Source: Bacillota bacterium (lineage in GTDB: Bacteria > Bacillota > Desulfotomaculia > Desulfotomaculales > Desulfohalotomaculaceae). From it: a stretch of 64,000 nucleotides of DNA. The notes beneath the pieces are model-generated. The model was given only the letters and a program-made list of their open reading frames with translations, did no database searches and was not told the origin of the DNA. The stretch is from NCBI GenBank assembly GCA_009711615.1, contig VENI01000009.1:248001-312000 (forward strand). Direction: 5' to 3'. Shown here piece by piece: positions 44,532 to 54,623 of this stretch (its first letter is position 1; every line of letters begins with the position of its first letter). The position numbers were made by a program, and so were the translations under genes.

Positions 44532-46157
44532 TTATGCTCCAATATCAGCATCCGTTTTTTTGCCCCCAAACAAAACCTTTAAAGCTTGGGTCAGAAGAAC
44601 TAATGCTAACACAAAAAGCAACACAGCAATAACCGCTAATAAATAGTTTGCTTTTGCATAGTTGCTTATGAATACAAAGACCAGTGCACTAAGGGTTACT
44701 GCAAACATGAAAAACATCGGATACTTTGTAGCAGAATTGCTTTGTCCTCTGTTTGCCAACCAAACTGATATTGCCAACAGAGCAAGTGCAGCTAAGAGTT
44801 GGTTTGCAGCACCGAAAATTGGCCAGATAGTTTTCCAACCACCGGATAATGCCAATGTCCCACCGGCAAAAACAGTTATCAGTGTAGCAAAATATTTGTT
44901 TACCAATAAATTACTATTACCTTCTTGAGAATCATTAGCAAATAATTCTTGGAACACAAATCTTCCTAAACGTGTCGCCGTATCTAGACTGGTTAAAGCA
45001 AATGCGGAAACTGCTAACGCAGCAAAGCTTGTTCCAGCTGCAGCGGGAATCCCTAGTTCAGCTAAAAAACTACCGACTCCGGCAGAGAATACACCCACAG
45101 GGCCCCCTGCGTCTAGCAGGCTTACATATTTATCTTGCATTAATATGGCAGCAGTAATTAAAGCAATCACCGCTAAGAAACTTTCAATTAACATGCCACC
45201 GTAGCCTACTACCCTAGCATCCTTTTCATTGTTAAGCTGCTTGGCTGTCGTACCGGAGCTAACCATTGAGTGAAAACCGGAAATTGCCCCGCAAGCAACG
45301 GTAACAAATAAAATTGGGAACATATATCCCAGATTAGTATTTAAAGATGTAACTGCCGCAAACTCTAGCCTTGGATTTGCAACTATCAATCCAACGAACG
45401 CTCCACCCAATAAGGCGTATAACAAGAATGAATTTAAGTAATCCCGAGGCTGTAATAAAATCCATACCGGTGTTACAGAAGCTACGAAAATATAACCTAA
45501 AAGAATGTAAGACCATGTTGCCCCAGGTAAAATAATAGGATAGTTTATACCTATAACTACACATAAAAATAACAACACTACTCCCGCTACCGTTGCAATA
45601 CCCAAAGGTATTTTAAATCTATTAGTTGCAAACCCAAACATAATAGCCAAAACCATAAACAATATTGAAGAAGTGGCTGCTGAAGGGGTTCCTACGAAGG
45701 TGTTAGAAGTAACAATAGTAAATGCCGCAACAACTAATACAAGTGTAAACCAGGCAAAGATTGCAAATAACTTTTTACCACTTTTCCCTAAATTCTTTTC
45801 AATAATATCACCAATAGAATGTCCTCCATGACGTACAGATGCAAACAATGCACCGAAATCATGAACTGCCCCAATAAATATACCCCCTACAACAATCCAT
45901 AAAAATACTGGCAGCCAGCCAAAAATTGCCGCTGTTACTGGCCCAATGATTGGCGCTGCCCCAGCTATGGAGGCAAAGTGGTGACCCAGTACAACTGGAG
46001 CCTTTGCCGGTACATAGTCTACACCATCATACATGGTATGAGCAGGTGTCTTGCGGGTAGAATCAATACCCCACTTTTTTGCCAAGTAACCGCCGTATGC
46101 GATGTAGGCAACAATAAATAGCACCGCCGCTAAAACTACTAATGTTACCGCGCTCAA
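44532..46157 (-). CDS. cstA: Carbon-starvation protein CstA (peptide/pyruvate transporter family)
   Basis: A 541-aa multi-pass membrane protein with about 14 helices. CstA signatures are visible: TPAHTMYDGVDYVPAKAPVVLGHHFASIAGAAPI and FGALFASVRHGGHSIGDIIE, and near the end GAANQLLAALALLAISVWL. It belongs to the shorter CstA class of Firmicutes. Members transport pyruvate or peptides; the substrate here is not fixed. The start is a TTG with GGAGGG upstream. A 171-aa gene of unknown function lies 15 nt upstream and is likely in the same operon. Confidence 0.95.
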   Translation of the reverse strand: MSAVTLVVLAAVLFIVAYIAYGGYLAKKWGIDSTRKTPAHTMYDGVDYVPAKAPVVLGHHFASIAGAAPIIGPVTAAIFGWLPVFLWIVVGGIFIGAVHDFGALFASVRHGGHSIGDIIEKNLGKSGKKLFAIFAWFTLVLVVAAFTIVTSNTFVGTPSAATSSILFMVLAIMFGFATNRFKIPLGIATVAGVVLLFLCVVIGINYPIILPGATWSYILLGYIFVASVTPVWILLQPRDYLNSFLLYALLGGAFVGLIVANPRLEFAAVTSLNTNLGYMFPILFVTVACGAISGFHSMVSSGTTAKQLNNEKDARVVGYGGMLIESFLAVIALITAAILMQDKYVSLLDAGGPVGVFSAGVGSFLAELGIPAAAGTSFAALAVSAFALTSLDTATRLGRFVFQELFANDSQEGNSNLLVNKYFATLITVFAGGTLALSGGWKTIWPIFGAANQLLAALALLAISVWLANRGQSNSATKYPMFFMFAVTLSALVFVFISNYAKANYLLAVIAVLLFVLALVLLTQALKVLFGGKKTDADIGA

Positions 46158-46172
46158 TATTCTTCACCCTCC

Positions 46173-46688
46173 TTATATTTTCTTTTCATTTGGCCTATAA
46201 AATTTCATCACCTCCTTGGCCCTCTTATTAACAAATAGTTGCTCTTTTTTTAAATCCACTAAAATGAGCCTTATAAAGCAGTAACCTTTGAAACCCCAAG
46301 CTAAACTACGGTTATATTTAAATTTCTCAACCTCTGTACAAGCCTCTAATGCAATTTTACCGTTAGTTAGTAACACCCCTGTTATTATTGTTTGAAAATG
46401 TTCGCCTGTAGGGTTAACAACAAGTTCCTTAACAGTTTTCTTTAAATAGTTCTCAAAATCTCGAATATGGGAACGTTCAATATTATGGGATAGTACTTTA
46501 AATAAGCAGTACTCATTATTATCATAGCTCCAAAGTTTAACGTTCTTAACCGCAAAATATTTTTCATTTTTTACATGAGATTTTGCTAAGAGGTCTAATT
46601 TTTCTTTCAGTAAGATTTGATCTTCTTTACTATCAAAATTAGCAGCCAACCTCTTTTTAATTAACGCTAAATAATCACTTGTATTCAT
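46173..46688 (-). CDS. Hypothetical protein upstream of cstA
   Basis: A 171-aa soluble protein with AAGGAG 7 nt before the ATG. It has a helical N-terminus (YLALIKKRLAANFDSKEDQ), then beta-rich sequence (AVKNVKLWSYDNNEYCLFKVL; HFQTIITGVLLTNG). No known family is recognised. It sits 15 nt before cstA and may modify or regulate it; that is by position only. Confidence 0.6.
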   Translation of the reverse strand: MNTSDYLALIKKRLAANFDSKEDQILLKEKLDLLAKSHVKNEKYFAVKNVKLWSYDNNEYCLFKVLSHNIERSHIRDFENYLKKTVKELVVNPTGEHFQTIITGVLLTNGKIALEACTEVEKFKYNRSLAWGFKGYCFIRLILVDLKKEQLFVNKRAKEVMKFYRPNEKKI

Positions 46689-46829
46689 TTGCCATCTCCT
46701 TATTAGCTAAAATGTATAATAATTCAATTAATTTTATATTCATTCCATAAACCTTTAATCATTCCTGCTTATTTGTGTAAATTTTCTAAATATTGCAACC
46801 TGGTATTATATATGCTTAATAAACATAAA

Positions 46830-46849
46830 AAAGAGCCCAAAGGCTCTTT
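46830..46849 (-). terminator. Terminator after HD-GYP gene
   Basis: AAAGAGCC/GGCTCTTT stem followed by TTTTATG on the minus strand. Confidence 0.8.
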
Positions 46850-46861
46850 AAAAATTGCATC

Positions 46862-47473
46862 CTAATCTTTTACATTAAATTTATTTTCCCAGGCAAACTC
46901 ACAAAAGTGATTAATATTTACAGCATCTATTAGGTACGGGTCAAATTGTGATCCCTTATTAATATATATTTCGTTTAATACTTCCTCAATAGTTAAGCTG
47001 TTTCTATAAGGGCGGCTAGAAGTCATTGCATCTATTGAATCACATATTGCAATAATTCTTGAACCTAATGGTATGTCATTACCTTGTAATTTATATGGGT
47101 AGCCACAACCATCCCATCGTTCGTGATGATGTAATACAATTTTAGAAATGTCCTTTAAATGATTTGACTTGTTAAGAATTAAATAGCCAATATGAGGATG
47201 CTTTTTTATTTGCTCCCACTCTTTATCAAGTAATTTTTCTTTTTTACTAAGAATATAATCAGATATCCCTATCTTTCCGATATCGTGTAAATGTGCAGCA
47301 ATATGTACATTTTCTAACTCTATGCCCTTTAAACCAATTCCCTCTGCTAACATCACTGACATCTCAGCTACTCTTTGAGAGTGACCTCGTGTATATATGT
47401 CCTTTGCTTCCAGAGCAGCTATCAAGCATTCTACCACATCATGTAATAGGTACTCTTTATAGCATAAACCCAT
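46862..47473 (-). CDS. HD-GYP domain phosphodiesterase
   Basis: A 203-aa stand-alone HD-GYP protein. Key motifs: HSQRVAEMS, HLHDIGKIGISDYIL (HD), KKHPHIGY, HHERWDGCGYPYKLQGNDIP (GYP) and CDSIDAMTSSRPYR. Enzymes of this type hydrolyse c-di-GMP to GMP or pGpG. No receiver or membrane domain is fused, so the input must come from partners. It is the third gene after a Fur-box promoter, with short spacing to the DUF2325 gene, so iron may influence its level. Confidence 0.93.
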   Translation of the reverse strand: MGLCYKEYLLHDVVECLIAALEAKDIYTRGHSQRVAEMSVMLAEGIGLKGIELENVHIAAHLHDIGKIGISDYILSKKEKLLDKEWEQIKKHPHIGYLILNKSNHLKDISKIVLHHHERWDGCGYPYKLQGNDIPLGSRIIAICDSIDAMTSSRPYRNSLTIEEVLNEIYINKGSQFDPYLIDAVNINHFCEFAWENKFNVKD

Positions 47474-47521
47474 TATTACACCTACTCACAATATTATTTA
47501 TACTAATTATCTTTTAACTAA

Positions 47522-47806
47522 TTAATTCGCTGTTGCCATGATTTTCTGGCTAATTTTAGCCCAAGAGCGATTAGTATAAATTATTGGAATATCATATCTC
47601 TTGGCCTTCTGTTTAATAATACCGTGAATTGAATGGGCTACATAATCGGTAAATACAATAATTAGGTCAGATTCCTTGGGTATCAAAAGGTTTTTTCTTT
47701 TACATTTTCTTCTCCCTTTCTCGTGAATCACTTTATTAAAACCAATTTGTTTTAAATTGTTTTCAATGTTACCTAAATTATCACCACCAACTATAAATAC
47801 AGACAT
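47522..47806 (-). CDS. DUF2325 protein
   Basis: 94 residues from the ATG at 47806, which has GGGGGG upstream. MSVFIVGGDNLGNIENNLKQ and SDLIIVFTDYVAHSIHGIIK match DUF2325, a small Rossmann-like family of unknown function often found near metal or stress genes. A basic CKRKNLL loop may bind nucleic acid or phosphate. It follows the 40-residue Cys-rich gene within about 15 nt on the same strand. Confidence 0.85.
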   Translation of the reverse strand: MSVFIVGGDNLGNIENNLKQIGFNKVIHEKGRRKCKRKNLLIPKESDLIIVFTDYVAHSIHGIIKQKAKRYDIPIIYTNRSWAKISQKIMATAN

Positions 47807-47821
47807 AACATGTCCCCCCAT

Positions 47822-47944
47822 TCAAGAATATTTTTTATTTGAACTTGCCTCTTTACAAGTGCAGTTACTACATGAACAAGTTTTAGGTTTCTTTTTAATA
47901 CTAACTTTTCTAGTGCTAACGAGTTTACTAAACATTTTTTTCAT
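47822..47944 (-). CDS. Small Cys-rich peptide behind a Fur-box promoter
   Basis: 40 residues (MKKMFSKLVSTRKVS..., then KTCSCSNCTCKEASS). The cluster CSCSNCTC has four cysteines within eight residues, suggesting metal or Fe-S binding. AAGGGG precedes the ATG. It is too short for automated ORF finding but has a consensus promoter and Fur box about 60 nt upstream. No family is recognised. Confidence 0.6.
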   Translation of the reverse strand: MKKMFSKLVSTRKVSIKKKPKTCSCSNCTCKEASSNKKYS

Positions 47945-47961
47945 TTAACCATCCCCTTATT

Positions 47962-48013
47962 GATAATAATTATCATTTTCAATAATTATAATTGTCATGC
48001 AAACTTTTGTCAA
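47962..48013 (-). promoter_or_regulatory. Sigma-A promoter with overlapping Fur box
   Basis: On the minus strand TTGACA (48008-48013), a 17-nt spacer and TATAAT (47985-47990) form a perfect consensus promoter. GAAAATGATAATTATTATC (47962-47980) lies just past the -10 and matches the 19-bp Fur consensus at 17 positions. The box covers the start site, so iron-loaded Fur should repress. Confidence 0.85.
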
Positions 48014-48105
48014 TGGTGTGTCCCAGAACTGGTCTAAATTTACAGTGTTACAAACTGTTCATTCTGTCATATTAATACTGAATTCACATGTGAGGAGTAG
48101 TTTTT

Positions 48106-50784
48106 ATGAATAACCATTTCTATAATATGAAAGTAGAAGATGTTAGTAGTAAGTTCAAAACCAATTTAGAAACTGGCCTTACAGAACAAGAGGCTGAAAA
48201 GCGGCAGCAGGAGTATGGTGATAATAAGTTAGAAAAGCATTCTGGCATTTCTCCCTGGGTACTTTTAATAAACCAGTTCCGCAATATTATTGTGATACTG
48301 CTCCTGGTGGCCACTGCAATATCTCTATTTATGGGTGATATTGTGGAAGCGATAGCAGTGTTTTCAGTAATCATCATCAATGCTCTATTTGGTTTCTTTA
48401 CAGAGTACAGGGCCGAGCAAGCAATGGATGCGTTAAAGAAAATGGTGTCTACCTCTGCCAAAGTAATAAGAAATGGGCAGCTTAGCGAGATTCCTGCTGA
48501 AAAATTAGTGCCTGGCGACATTGTGGTGCTTGAAGAGGGGGATAGTGTACCGGCAGATGCACGGGTAGTACAGTCTGATAATCTAGGGGTGATAGAAGCA
48601 TCCCTAACCGGTGAATCAGAATCGGTAGATAAGAATACCACCCCCTTGCAAGAAGAAACGTTGGCTGTGGGCGATAGAACAAATATGGTATACATGAGTA
48701 CTGTGGTGGTACGGGGTAACGGCCGTGCGCTGATAACCGGTACCGGAGGAAACACTGAAATAGGTAAAGTGTCAAACATGTTGGAAGAGGCAGAAGACGA
48801 AGATACCCCATTAGAAAAGAGAATGGCCCGGTTGGGTCACCAGTTGGCCGGTATAAGCATTGCGCTAGCTGTAATTATGATAGTTGTAGGTATTTTGGTA
48901 GGCAGGCCGCTTGTAGAAATGCTGGAGACTTCCATTGCATTAGCCATTGCAGCAGTGCCTGAGGGACTAGTAGCGGTGGCCACTATTACACTGGCCATTG
49001 GGATGAACCGTATGGCTAAGAAGAATGCCATTATTAGAAAGCTTCCAGCAGTGGAAACGCTAGGTTCAACCACAGTGATATGCTCTGACAAAACAGGAAC
49101 TTTGACAGAAAACGAAATGACGCTAGAAGAAATATGGCTTAACGGGAGAAATATTAAAGTTACCGGTGTTGGTTACCAACCAGAGGGGGACTTTTTAGAG
49201 AATAATAATAAAGTTAACCCTAAAGAAGCTGGGCTAAACAAATTGCTGCTTTGCGGTGCCCTTTGCAATAATGCAGTGGTAAATCGCGGCGAGGAAGATG
49301 AGTGGGAAGTGATTGGAGACCCCACAGAAGGGGCATTGGTTGTGGCAGCCCGCAAAATGGGTTTTATTAGGCAGCAGGCCCAAGAAAAAGGCTATAAAGA
49401 GTTAAAGGAAATACCGTTCTCATCGGCCGAAAAGCGGATGGCCATTTATTACAAAATGCCTGATGATAGTAGTGATGTACTGGTTAAAGGTTCACCAGCG
49501 GTGATTTTAGAAAGTTGTTCACATTATCTTAACGAAGATCATGTTAGTCCATTAGACGACATTTTTAAGCAAAAAACTATCCGAGCAAATAAAGAATTGG
49601 CTGGGAAGGGCTTAAGGGTACTGGCGCTAGCATACAAACCAGTGCAGTCTACCGATGAAGACCCTTATTCTGATTTGATTTTGTTAGGTTTAGTGGGAAT
49701 CATGGACCCACCTAGACAAGAGGCCAAGGATGCCATTGATAACGCTGAAAAAGCCGGCATCCGAACCATTATGATTACCGGAGACCAGAAGGAAACTGCC
49801 CAATCCATAGCCCAACGCCTAGGATTAGATAGTGATGATGTCTTAACAGGCAACGAGTTACACAAACTTTCCAAAGCTGAATTGGCGGATGAAGTGGGAC
49901 ATGTAGATATTTTTGCCAGGGTTAATCCTAAAGATAAACTGGACATTGTAGAAGAGTTACAGAAGAAGGGGCAAATAGTAGCTATGACCGGTGACGGAGT
50001 TAATGATGCTCCTGCACTAAAGAAAGCAGATATTGGAGTGTCCATGGGGAAATCGGGAACAGTGGTTGCCAAGGAAGCATCAGACATGGTGTTAACAGAT
50101 GATAATTTCGCGACCATAATTAAGGCAGTACAGGGTGGACGGGTTATTTTTGAAAACATCAACAAATTTATACACTATCTGTTTTCTTGTAATATTAGTG
50201 AGATCATTGTTATATTTTTTGCCTTACTTATTGGTGTTCCGTTGCCATTGGTAGCACTACAAATACTCTGGCTGAATCTGGTTACAGATGTATTCCCCGC
50301 CCTTTCATTGGGTTGGGAACCAGGTGATCGTAACGTGATGGACAAACCACCCCGTGACCCTGACCGGGCAATTTTAACTAATCGTTTCAAGCTGCGTATT
50401 CTGGTTCAAGGTGCTGTGCTGGCAGCTGCCACACTGGGAGCATATCTGTATATGTTAAATACTACTGGAGATATTGGAGTAGCAAGATCAGTGGCCTTTT
50501 TAACACTAGCGTTAGTCCAGTTATGGCATGCCTTCAATGTGCATGGGGACGGAATTATCGAGTTTAATAGAACTCTATTTAATAACAAAATGCTTATGGG
50601 TGCAGTTGTACTGGTGTTAGCACTTCAAGCACTGGCCATTTATACACCGTTTTTAAATCGTATTCTGCAAACTGTACCGTTAAATGCTGGCACATTAGTA
50701 TTCGCATTATTGATTTCCTTTGTACCAATAATAATAATTCAAATTATGAACAGATTAAATTTTTTACGGGAAGAACCAAGCTAA
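48106..50784 (+). CDS. P-type calcium ATPase (type II, LMCA1/SERCA-like)
   Basis: An 892-aa membrane pump that exports or sequesters divalent cations, probably Ca2+. Order: N-terminal cation-ATPase domain, actuator with [11 protein letters not shown] (about 169-179), M4 with [13 protein letters not shown], phosphorylation site [12 protein letters not shown] (about 327-338), nucleotide domain with [10 protein letters not shown], hinge [22 protein letters not shown], and M5-M10 with [13 protein letters not shown] (Asn, Thr and Asp typical of Ca pumps). It is full length. It is divergent from the Fur-controlled unit. Confidence 0.95.
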   Translation: MNNHFYNMKVEDVSSKFKTNLETGLTEQEAEKRQQEYGDNKLEKHSGISPWVLLINQFRNIIVILLLVATAISLFMGDIVEAIAVFSVIIINALFGFFTEYRAEQAMDALKKMVSTSAKVIRNGQLSEIPAEKLVPGDIVVLEEGDSVPADARVVQSDNLGVIEASLTGESESVDKNTTPLQEETLAVGDRTNMVYMSTVVVRGNGRALITGTGGNTEIGKVSNMLEEAEDEDTPLEKRMARLGHQLAGISIALAVIMIVVGILVGRPLVEMLETSIALAIAAVPEGLVAVATITLAIGMNRMAKKNAIIRKLPAVETLGSTTVICSDKTGTLTENEMTLEEIWLNGRNIKVTGVGYQPEGDFLENNNKVNPKEAGLNKLLLCGALCNNAVVNRGEEDEWEVIGDPTEGALVVAARKMGFIRQQAQEKGYKELKEIPFSSAEKRMAIYYKMPDDSSDVLVKGSPAVILESCSHYLNEDHVSPLDDIFKQKTIRANKELAGKGLRVLALAYKPVQSTDEDPYSDLILLGLVGIMDPPRQEAKDAIDNAEKAGIRTIMITGDQKETAQSIAQRLGLDSDDVLTGNELHKLSKAELADEVGHVDIFARVNPKDKLDIVEELQKKGQIVAMTGDGVNDAPALKKADIGVSMGKSGTVVAKEASDMVLTDDNFATIIKAVQGGRVIFENINKFIHYLFSCNISEIIVIFFALLIGVPLPLVALQILWLNLVTDVFPALSLGWEPGDRNVMDKPPRDPDRAILTNRFKLRILVQGAVLAAATLGAYLYMLNTTGDIGVARSVAFLTLALVQLWHAFNVHGDGIIEFNRTLFNNKMLMGAVVLVLALQALAIYTPFLNRILQTVPLNAGTLVFALLISFVPIIIIQIMNRLNFLREEPS

Positions 50785-50786
50785 AT

Positions 50787-50814
50787 AAAAGCCAAGGCGT
50801 TTGCCTTGGCTTTT
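50787..50814. terminator. Bidirectional terminator
   Basis: AAAAGCCAAGGC-GTTT-GCCTTGGCTTTT between convergent genes. Confidence 0.92.
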
Positions 50815-51619
50815 AATATAATTTTTTCAACTCTTCTTTTAATAATTGTGTTATACACAATTTTCCTATGTCCAAGTTTTTAGTTTCTATTTGAGATACA
50901 GGCATAATATCTAAAAGGGAATTTGTTATAAATATCTCATCTGCATTTAATAACTCTTCCCTTACATAATGACCAATTTCAATACTTACTCCTAGCTTCT
51001 TTGATATTTCTATTACTTTTCCCCTTATTATGCCGGGTAATATACCACATTCTGAAGAGGGGGTAAATAGTTTATTGTTTTTCACAAAAAAAATGTTTGA
51101 TGTAGTCCCTTCACTAATTTTATTGTAAGTGTTTAAAAAAACAGTTTCATCAAATCCCTTTTGTTTGGCTTCAGAACGAACTAACATGTTTTCTAAATAA
51201 TTATTTGTTTTCACACTAACCAGTATTGATTTGGGATTCCTTCTTAAATTGGTAAAGCAGAGCTTAAAACCCTTGTTATAGTCATCCCTAGTGTATGGGT
51301 TATTTCTTGAAGTTATTATGTAATTACACTGAGTATCACTTTTAAAATAAGTAATTCTTAAAGCACAATTAGAAAGCTGGTTAGCGTCAAGCAACTGATA
51401 ACAATACTTAAGTAATGCACTGGGCTCAGTGTTAAAATTTAACCCAAGAACTTTACAACCTGCTCTTAGTCTATCAATATGTTCATCAAAAAAATATATA
51501 TTATCCTTATGTACTTTCAATGTTTCAAATAGCCCATACCCATAAAGAAGGCCTTCACTATTAGGGTTTATGCAAGGGCTTGAATTATTTACCACTTTAC
51601 CGTTGTAAATTAAATACAT
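50813..51619 (-). CDS. pabC: Aminodeoxychorismate lyase (class IV aminotransferase fold)
   Basis: A 268-aa PLP enzyme that cleaves aminodeoxychorismate to p-aminobenzoate and pyruvate. Fold-type IV marks: LLYGYGLFETLKV near the N-terminus, catalytic Lys in VSVKTNNYLENMLVRSEAKQK, and ISEGTTSNIFFVKNN. D-amino-acid or branched-chain aminotransferase is an alternative for the fold, but pabB and pabA directly upstream point to PabC. It is 23 nt from pabB. Confidence 0.9.
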   Translation of the reverse strand: MYLIYNGKVVNNSSPCINPNSEGLLYGYGLFETLKVHKDNIYFFDEHIDRLRAGCKVLGLNFNTEPSALLKYCYQLLDANQLSNCALRITYFKSDTQCNYIITSRNNPYTRDDYNKGFKLCFTNLRRNPKSILVSVKTNNYLENMLVRSEAKQKGFDETVFLNTYNKISEGTTSNIFFVKNNKLFTPSSECGILPGIIRGKVIEISKKLGVSIEIGHYVREELLNADEIFITNSLLDIMPVSQIETKNLDIGKLCITQLLKEELKKLY

Positions 51620-51642
51620 ATAGAATAAACCTTCCTCATTTA

Positions 51643-53037
51643 TTAATATACAAGCTTACTGTTTAGGGCTTGCATCAAAGCCTTGGCTTTATGAAGGGTT
51701 TCTTGATATTCTAATTCTGGGTCAGAATCCCAAACAATCCCTCCGCCAACTTGAAAATATGCCTTTTCCCCCTTACATAATATAGTTCTAATTGCAATAT
51801 TTAAATCAACATTACCATTAAAACCCAGGTACCCGATAGAACCAGTATATACATTCCGTTGTGTCGGCTCTAATTCATCAATTATTTCCATAGCTTTTAT
51901 TTTAGGTGCTCCTGTAATTGAACCTCCTGGAAAAGTAGCTTTAATGCAATCTATTACATCGCAGTTATCTCTTAATTCACCAACCACAGTGGATACCAAA
52001 TGGTATACTGTTGAGTACTTTTCTAAATTAAATAGTTGAGGAACTTTTACCGTACCACTTTTACAGATTTTCCCTAAATCATTTCTTTCCAAGTCTACTA
52101 TCATTAATAACTCGGCTTTGTCTTTTTCACTTTCTTGTAATTCTTCTCTATTTTTAATATCCGCTTCGATGGTCTTACCCCTTGGCCTTGTTCCTTTTAT
52201 AGGCCTGGTTTCGATCACACCGTTATCTATCTTTATAAATCTTTCTGGAGAACTACTAACAATATATCCTTCACCAAAGTTAATAAAACTAGCAAAAGGG
52301 GCAGGGTTTATTTCTCTTAATCTAGTATATAGCTCAAAAGCTGTTTCAGTTAGCTTACATTCAAAACGTTGAGTAAGATTGGCTTGATAAATGTCACCTT
52401 CTCTAATATAATTCTTTATTTTGTTAACAGCTTTTATATACTGTTCTTTTGTAAAATTCGATTTCAGTAAAGTATCTATGATATTTCTACTTGATTTTGC
52501 AATTACTCTTTTGTTTTTTTGGCCTTGCATAATCTTATTATTTATTTCTTCAATTTTTTGCTTAGCATTATGTTTTATCCCCAGCGATGAAGCATAAACA
52601 TTATCATTAACATGATCCATTATAATCAATCCGTCATAAAAACCAAAGTAACAATCAGGGATATTTATATCATCCTCTGCTGTTCTAGGAAGCTTTTCAA
52701 TATAATGGCATATGTCATAGGCAAGATACCCCACTGCCCCGCCAATAAATGGGATATTATGATGATAATCCATTTTATATTGGTGCATTAACTCTTTTAA
52801 CTTATTAAGTGGATTTCCTGTTTGATAAGTAGCTACACCATTCTCCATTATGCTGATGTGGTTTCCTTTACTCTTAAATACTAAAAAAGGATCATATCCA
52901 ATAAATGAATATTTACCTAAGATATTGTGATCCATACCGCTGTCTAATAAGAAACTGTAAGGTTCATCCTTAAATAATGAATAAATCTCATAACTATTTA
53001 AAGAGGTCTTTATATTTTGTATTAACAATTTATTCAC
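51643..53037 (-). CDS. pabB: Aminodeoxychorismate synthase component I
   Basis: A 464-aa chorismate-utilising enzyme that with PabA makes 4-amino-4-deoxychorismate. It shows [40 protein letters not shown] and the late motif [18 protein letters not shown]. The PIKGT sequence (Lys rather than Ala) indicates PabB rather than TrpE. Anthranilate synthase is excluded further by pabC being next to it. It overlaps the pabA stop by 8 nt. Confidence 0.94.
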   Translation of the reverse strand: MNKLLIQNIKTSLNSYEIYSLFKDEPYSFLLDSGMDHNILGKYSFIGYDPFLVFKSKGNHISIMENGVATYQTGNPLNKLKELMHQYKMDYHHNIPFIGGAVGYLAYDICHYIEKLPRTAEDDINIPDCYFGFYDGLIIMDHVNDNVYASSLGIKHNAKQKIEEINNKIMQGQKNKRVIAKSSRNIIDTLLKSNFTKEQYIKAVNKIKNYIREGDIYQANLTQRFECKLTETAFELYTRLREINPAPFASFINFGEGYIVSSSPERFIKIDNGVIETRPIKGTRPRGKTIEADIKNREELQESEKDKAELLMIVDLERNDLGKICKSGTVKVPQLFNLEKYSTVYHLVSTVVGELRDNCDVIDCIKATFPGGSITGAPKIKAMEIIDELEPTQRNVYTGSIGYLGFNGNVDLNIAIRTILCKGEKAYFQVGGGIVWDSDPELEYQETLHKAKALMQALNSKLVY

Positions 53038-53635
53038 CTGCTAAGTTTTTAAGATGATTTGTCTGTTTTAAGAAGTTATCCAAAAGATCTAAGCCCATTT
53101 CAGTTAATATAGCCTCCGGATGAAACTGAACTCCTTCTATTAAATATTTCTTATGTTTTATTCCCATAATTTCCCCACCACTTAGTGTTTCTGCAGTTAT
53201 TTCCAAACAATCCGGGAGTGTATCTTTATCTATTATTAATGAATGGTATCTTGTTACATTTAGAGGACTCCTTAAACCTTTAAATATACCAGTATTATTA
53301 TGAATAATCTCATTTACTTTACCATGTACAGGTTCTATGGCTTTTGCAATTTTAGCCCCAAAAACTTGCCCAATTATTTGATGGCCTAAACAGATACCAA
53401 GAATGGGTATTTTACCTTTAAAATGTTCAACTATACTTATACTGACTCCCGCCTCATTAGGTGTACTTGGCCCAGGAGAAATTATAATAATATTTGGTTT
53501 TAGGTCTTCAATATTTTGAAGGGATATTCTATCGTTTCTATATACTAGAACTTCTTCTTTCAAACATTCTAAATATTGAACTAAATTATATGTAAATGAA
53601 TCATAATTATCAACCATTAAAATCATTAATGACAC
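53030..53635 (-). CDS. pabA: Aminodeoxychorismate synthase component II (glutamine amidotransferase)
   Basis: A 201-aa class I amidotransferase. MVDNYDSFTYNLVQYLE, the nucleophile Cys in ILGICLGHQIIGQ and the His-Glu pair in GVQFHPEAILTE are all present. It supplies ammonia from glutamine to PabB; in some Firmicutes the same subunit serves TrpE. It is the first gene of the folate unit pabA-pabB-pabC. Confidence 0.94.
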   Translation of the reverse strand: MSLMILMVDNYDSFTYNLVQYLECLKEEVLVYRNDRISLQNIEDLKPNIIIISPGPSTPNEAGVSISIVEHFKGKIPILGICLGHQIIGQVFGAKIAKAIEPVHGKVNEIIHNNTGIFKGLRSPLNVTRYHSLIIDKDTLPDCLEITAETLSGGEIMGIKHKKYLIEGVQFHPEAILTEMGLDLLDNFLKQTNHLKNLAGE

Positions 53636-53740
53636 CTCTTACATTAACCATTTAGTTATATTTCTACACATAAAAATTAATTAGTATTATAATCTAGTTG
53701 GCAATTATACTATGCAAATTTTCATACAATCTGATATTGC

Positions 53741-53780
53741 AAAGAAGCCCATGCCCAATTCCACAGGCATCGGCTTCTTT
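53741..53780. terminator. Terminator after the thiamine unit
   Basis: AAAGAAGCCCATGCC/GGCATCGGCTTCTTT stem with one mismatch, after the small gene downstream of thiE. Confidence 0.8.
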
Positions 53781-53787
53781 AAAAAAT

Positions 53788-53928
53788 CTAATATTTCGGT
53801 GCCATTTCGCTGGTTACTTCAGGTGCGTTTTCTTGACTGTACTTCGGGTCTTGGTTTATTTTTTGCTTCATCTCTTTGGCTATCTTTTTTGCTTCTGGGG
53901 TGTTAATGTTACCCTGTTTTTTAGCCAC
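53788..53928 (-). CDS. Small hydrophilic protein downstream of thiE
   Basis: 46 residues from a GTG at 53928 with AGGAGGGG 10 nt upstream: VAKKQGNINTPEAKKIAKEM, then KQKINQDPKYSQENAPEVTS. It is lysine- and glutamine-rich with no cysteine. It might be a small acid-soluble spore-type protein, but the diagnostic SASP motifs are not seen. It lies between thiE and a terminator and was too short for standard ORF calls. Confidence 0.5.
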   Translation of the reverse strand: MAKKQGNINTPEAKKIAKEMKQKINQDPKYSQENAPEVTSEMAPKY

Positions 53929-53986
53929 CTGAATAATTCCCCTCCTTATTCTTTATTACTATATAATTTCTTCTAAAGGGGAAATT

Positions 53987-54622
53987 TTATGCTAGTTTTT
54001 CTCTTAAAGCTTTGACTCTTTTAGGAATGTCTTCTGAACCTACTATTTCTGTTATCATAGACACACAGGAAGCACCTTTTTGTTTCACTTCCGCTATATT
54101 GTTTTCTTTAATACCGCCAATGGCCACAAAGGGAAGATTTATGTTTTTAGCCACGTATTCCAAATATTCCAACCCCACCGGGTCGCAAACATCTTTTTTT
54201 GTATTGGTAGCATAAATGGGCCCTACTCCTATGTAATCGGCACCGCGCCTGACAGCATCCTTAGCCTGCTCTGGTGAGTGGGTGGATAAGCCAATAAACA
54301 TTTCTTTATCAATCAATTGACGTACTTCTTCAATAGGCAGGTCATCCTGGCCAATATGTACTCCATCTGCATCCACAGCCATAGCTATGTCAACGTCATC
54401 ATTTACAATAAATGTAACCCCTGCTTCTCTGGTCATTCGCCGTATTTCTTTACACTCTTCATATTTATAAAGCTTTTTCTTTTCCTTTTCCCGATACTGA
54501 ATTATCTTTACACCGGCATTTATTAGCTGCTGCACCACTTCTATGTTAGAACGGCCCAGGGAATACTCCTCAGCCGTGATAGCATAAATATCTGTATTTA
54601 ACAAAATAAAGCCCCCCATCAT
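53987..54622 (-). CDS. thiE: Thiamine-phosphate synthase
   Basis: A 211-aa TIM-barrel enzyme that joins HMP-PP and the thiazole phosphate. It has VKIIQYREKEKKKLYKY, FIVNDDVDIAMAVDADGVHIGQDDLP and YIGVGPIYATNTKKD, all typical of ThiE. Residue-for-residue order is normal and length standard. It is the last enzyme of the operon, starting 1 nt after thiF. Confidence 0.95.
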   Translation of the reverse strand: MMGGFILLNTDIYAITAEEYSLGRSNIEVVQQLINAGVKIIQYREKEKKKLYKYEECKEIRRMTREAGVTFIVNDDVDIAMAVDADGVHIGQDDLPIEEVRQLIDKEMFIGLSTHSPEQAKDAVRRGADYIGVGPIYATNTKKDVCDPVGLEYLEYVAKNINLPFVAIGGIKENNIAEVKQKGASCVSMITEIVGSEDIPKRVKALREKLA

Positions 54623-54623
54623 G

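Noticed and set aside
48120-50588. Long minus-strand frames (up to 219 codons) opposite the P-type ATPase
   Set aside because: Antisense shadows; the ATPase frame has all catalytic motifs and the opposite frames have none.
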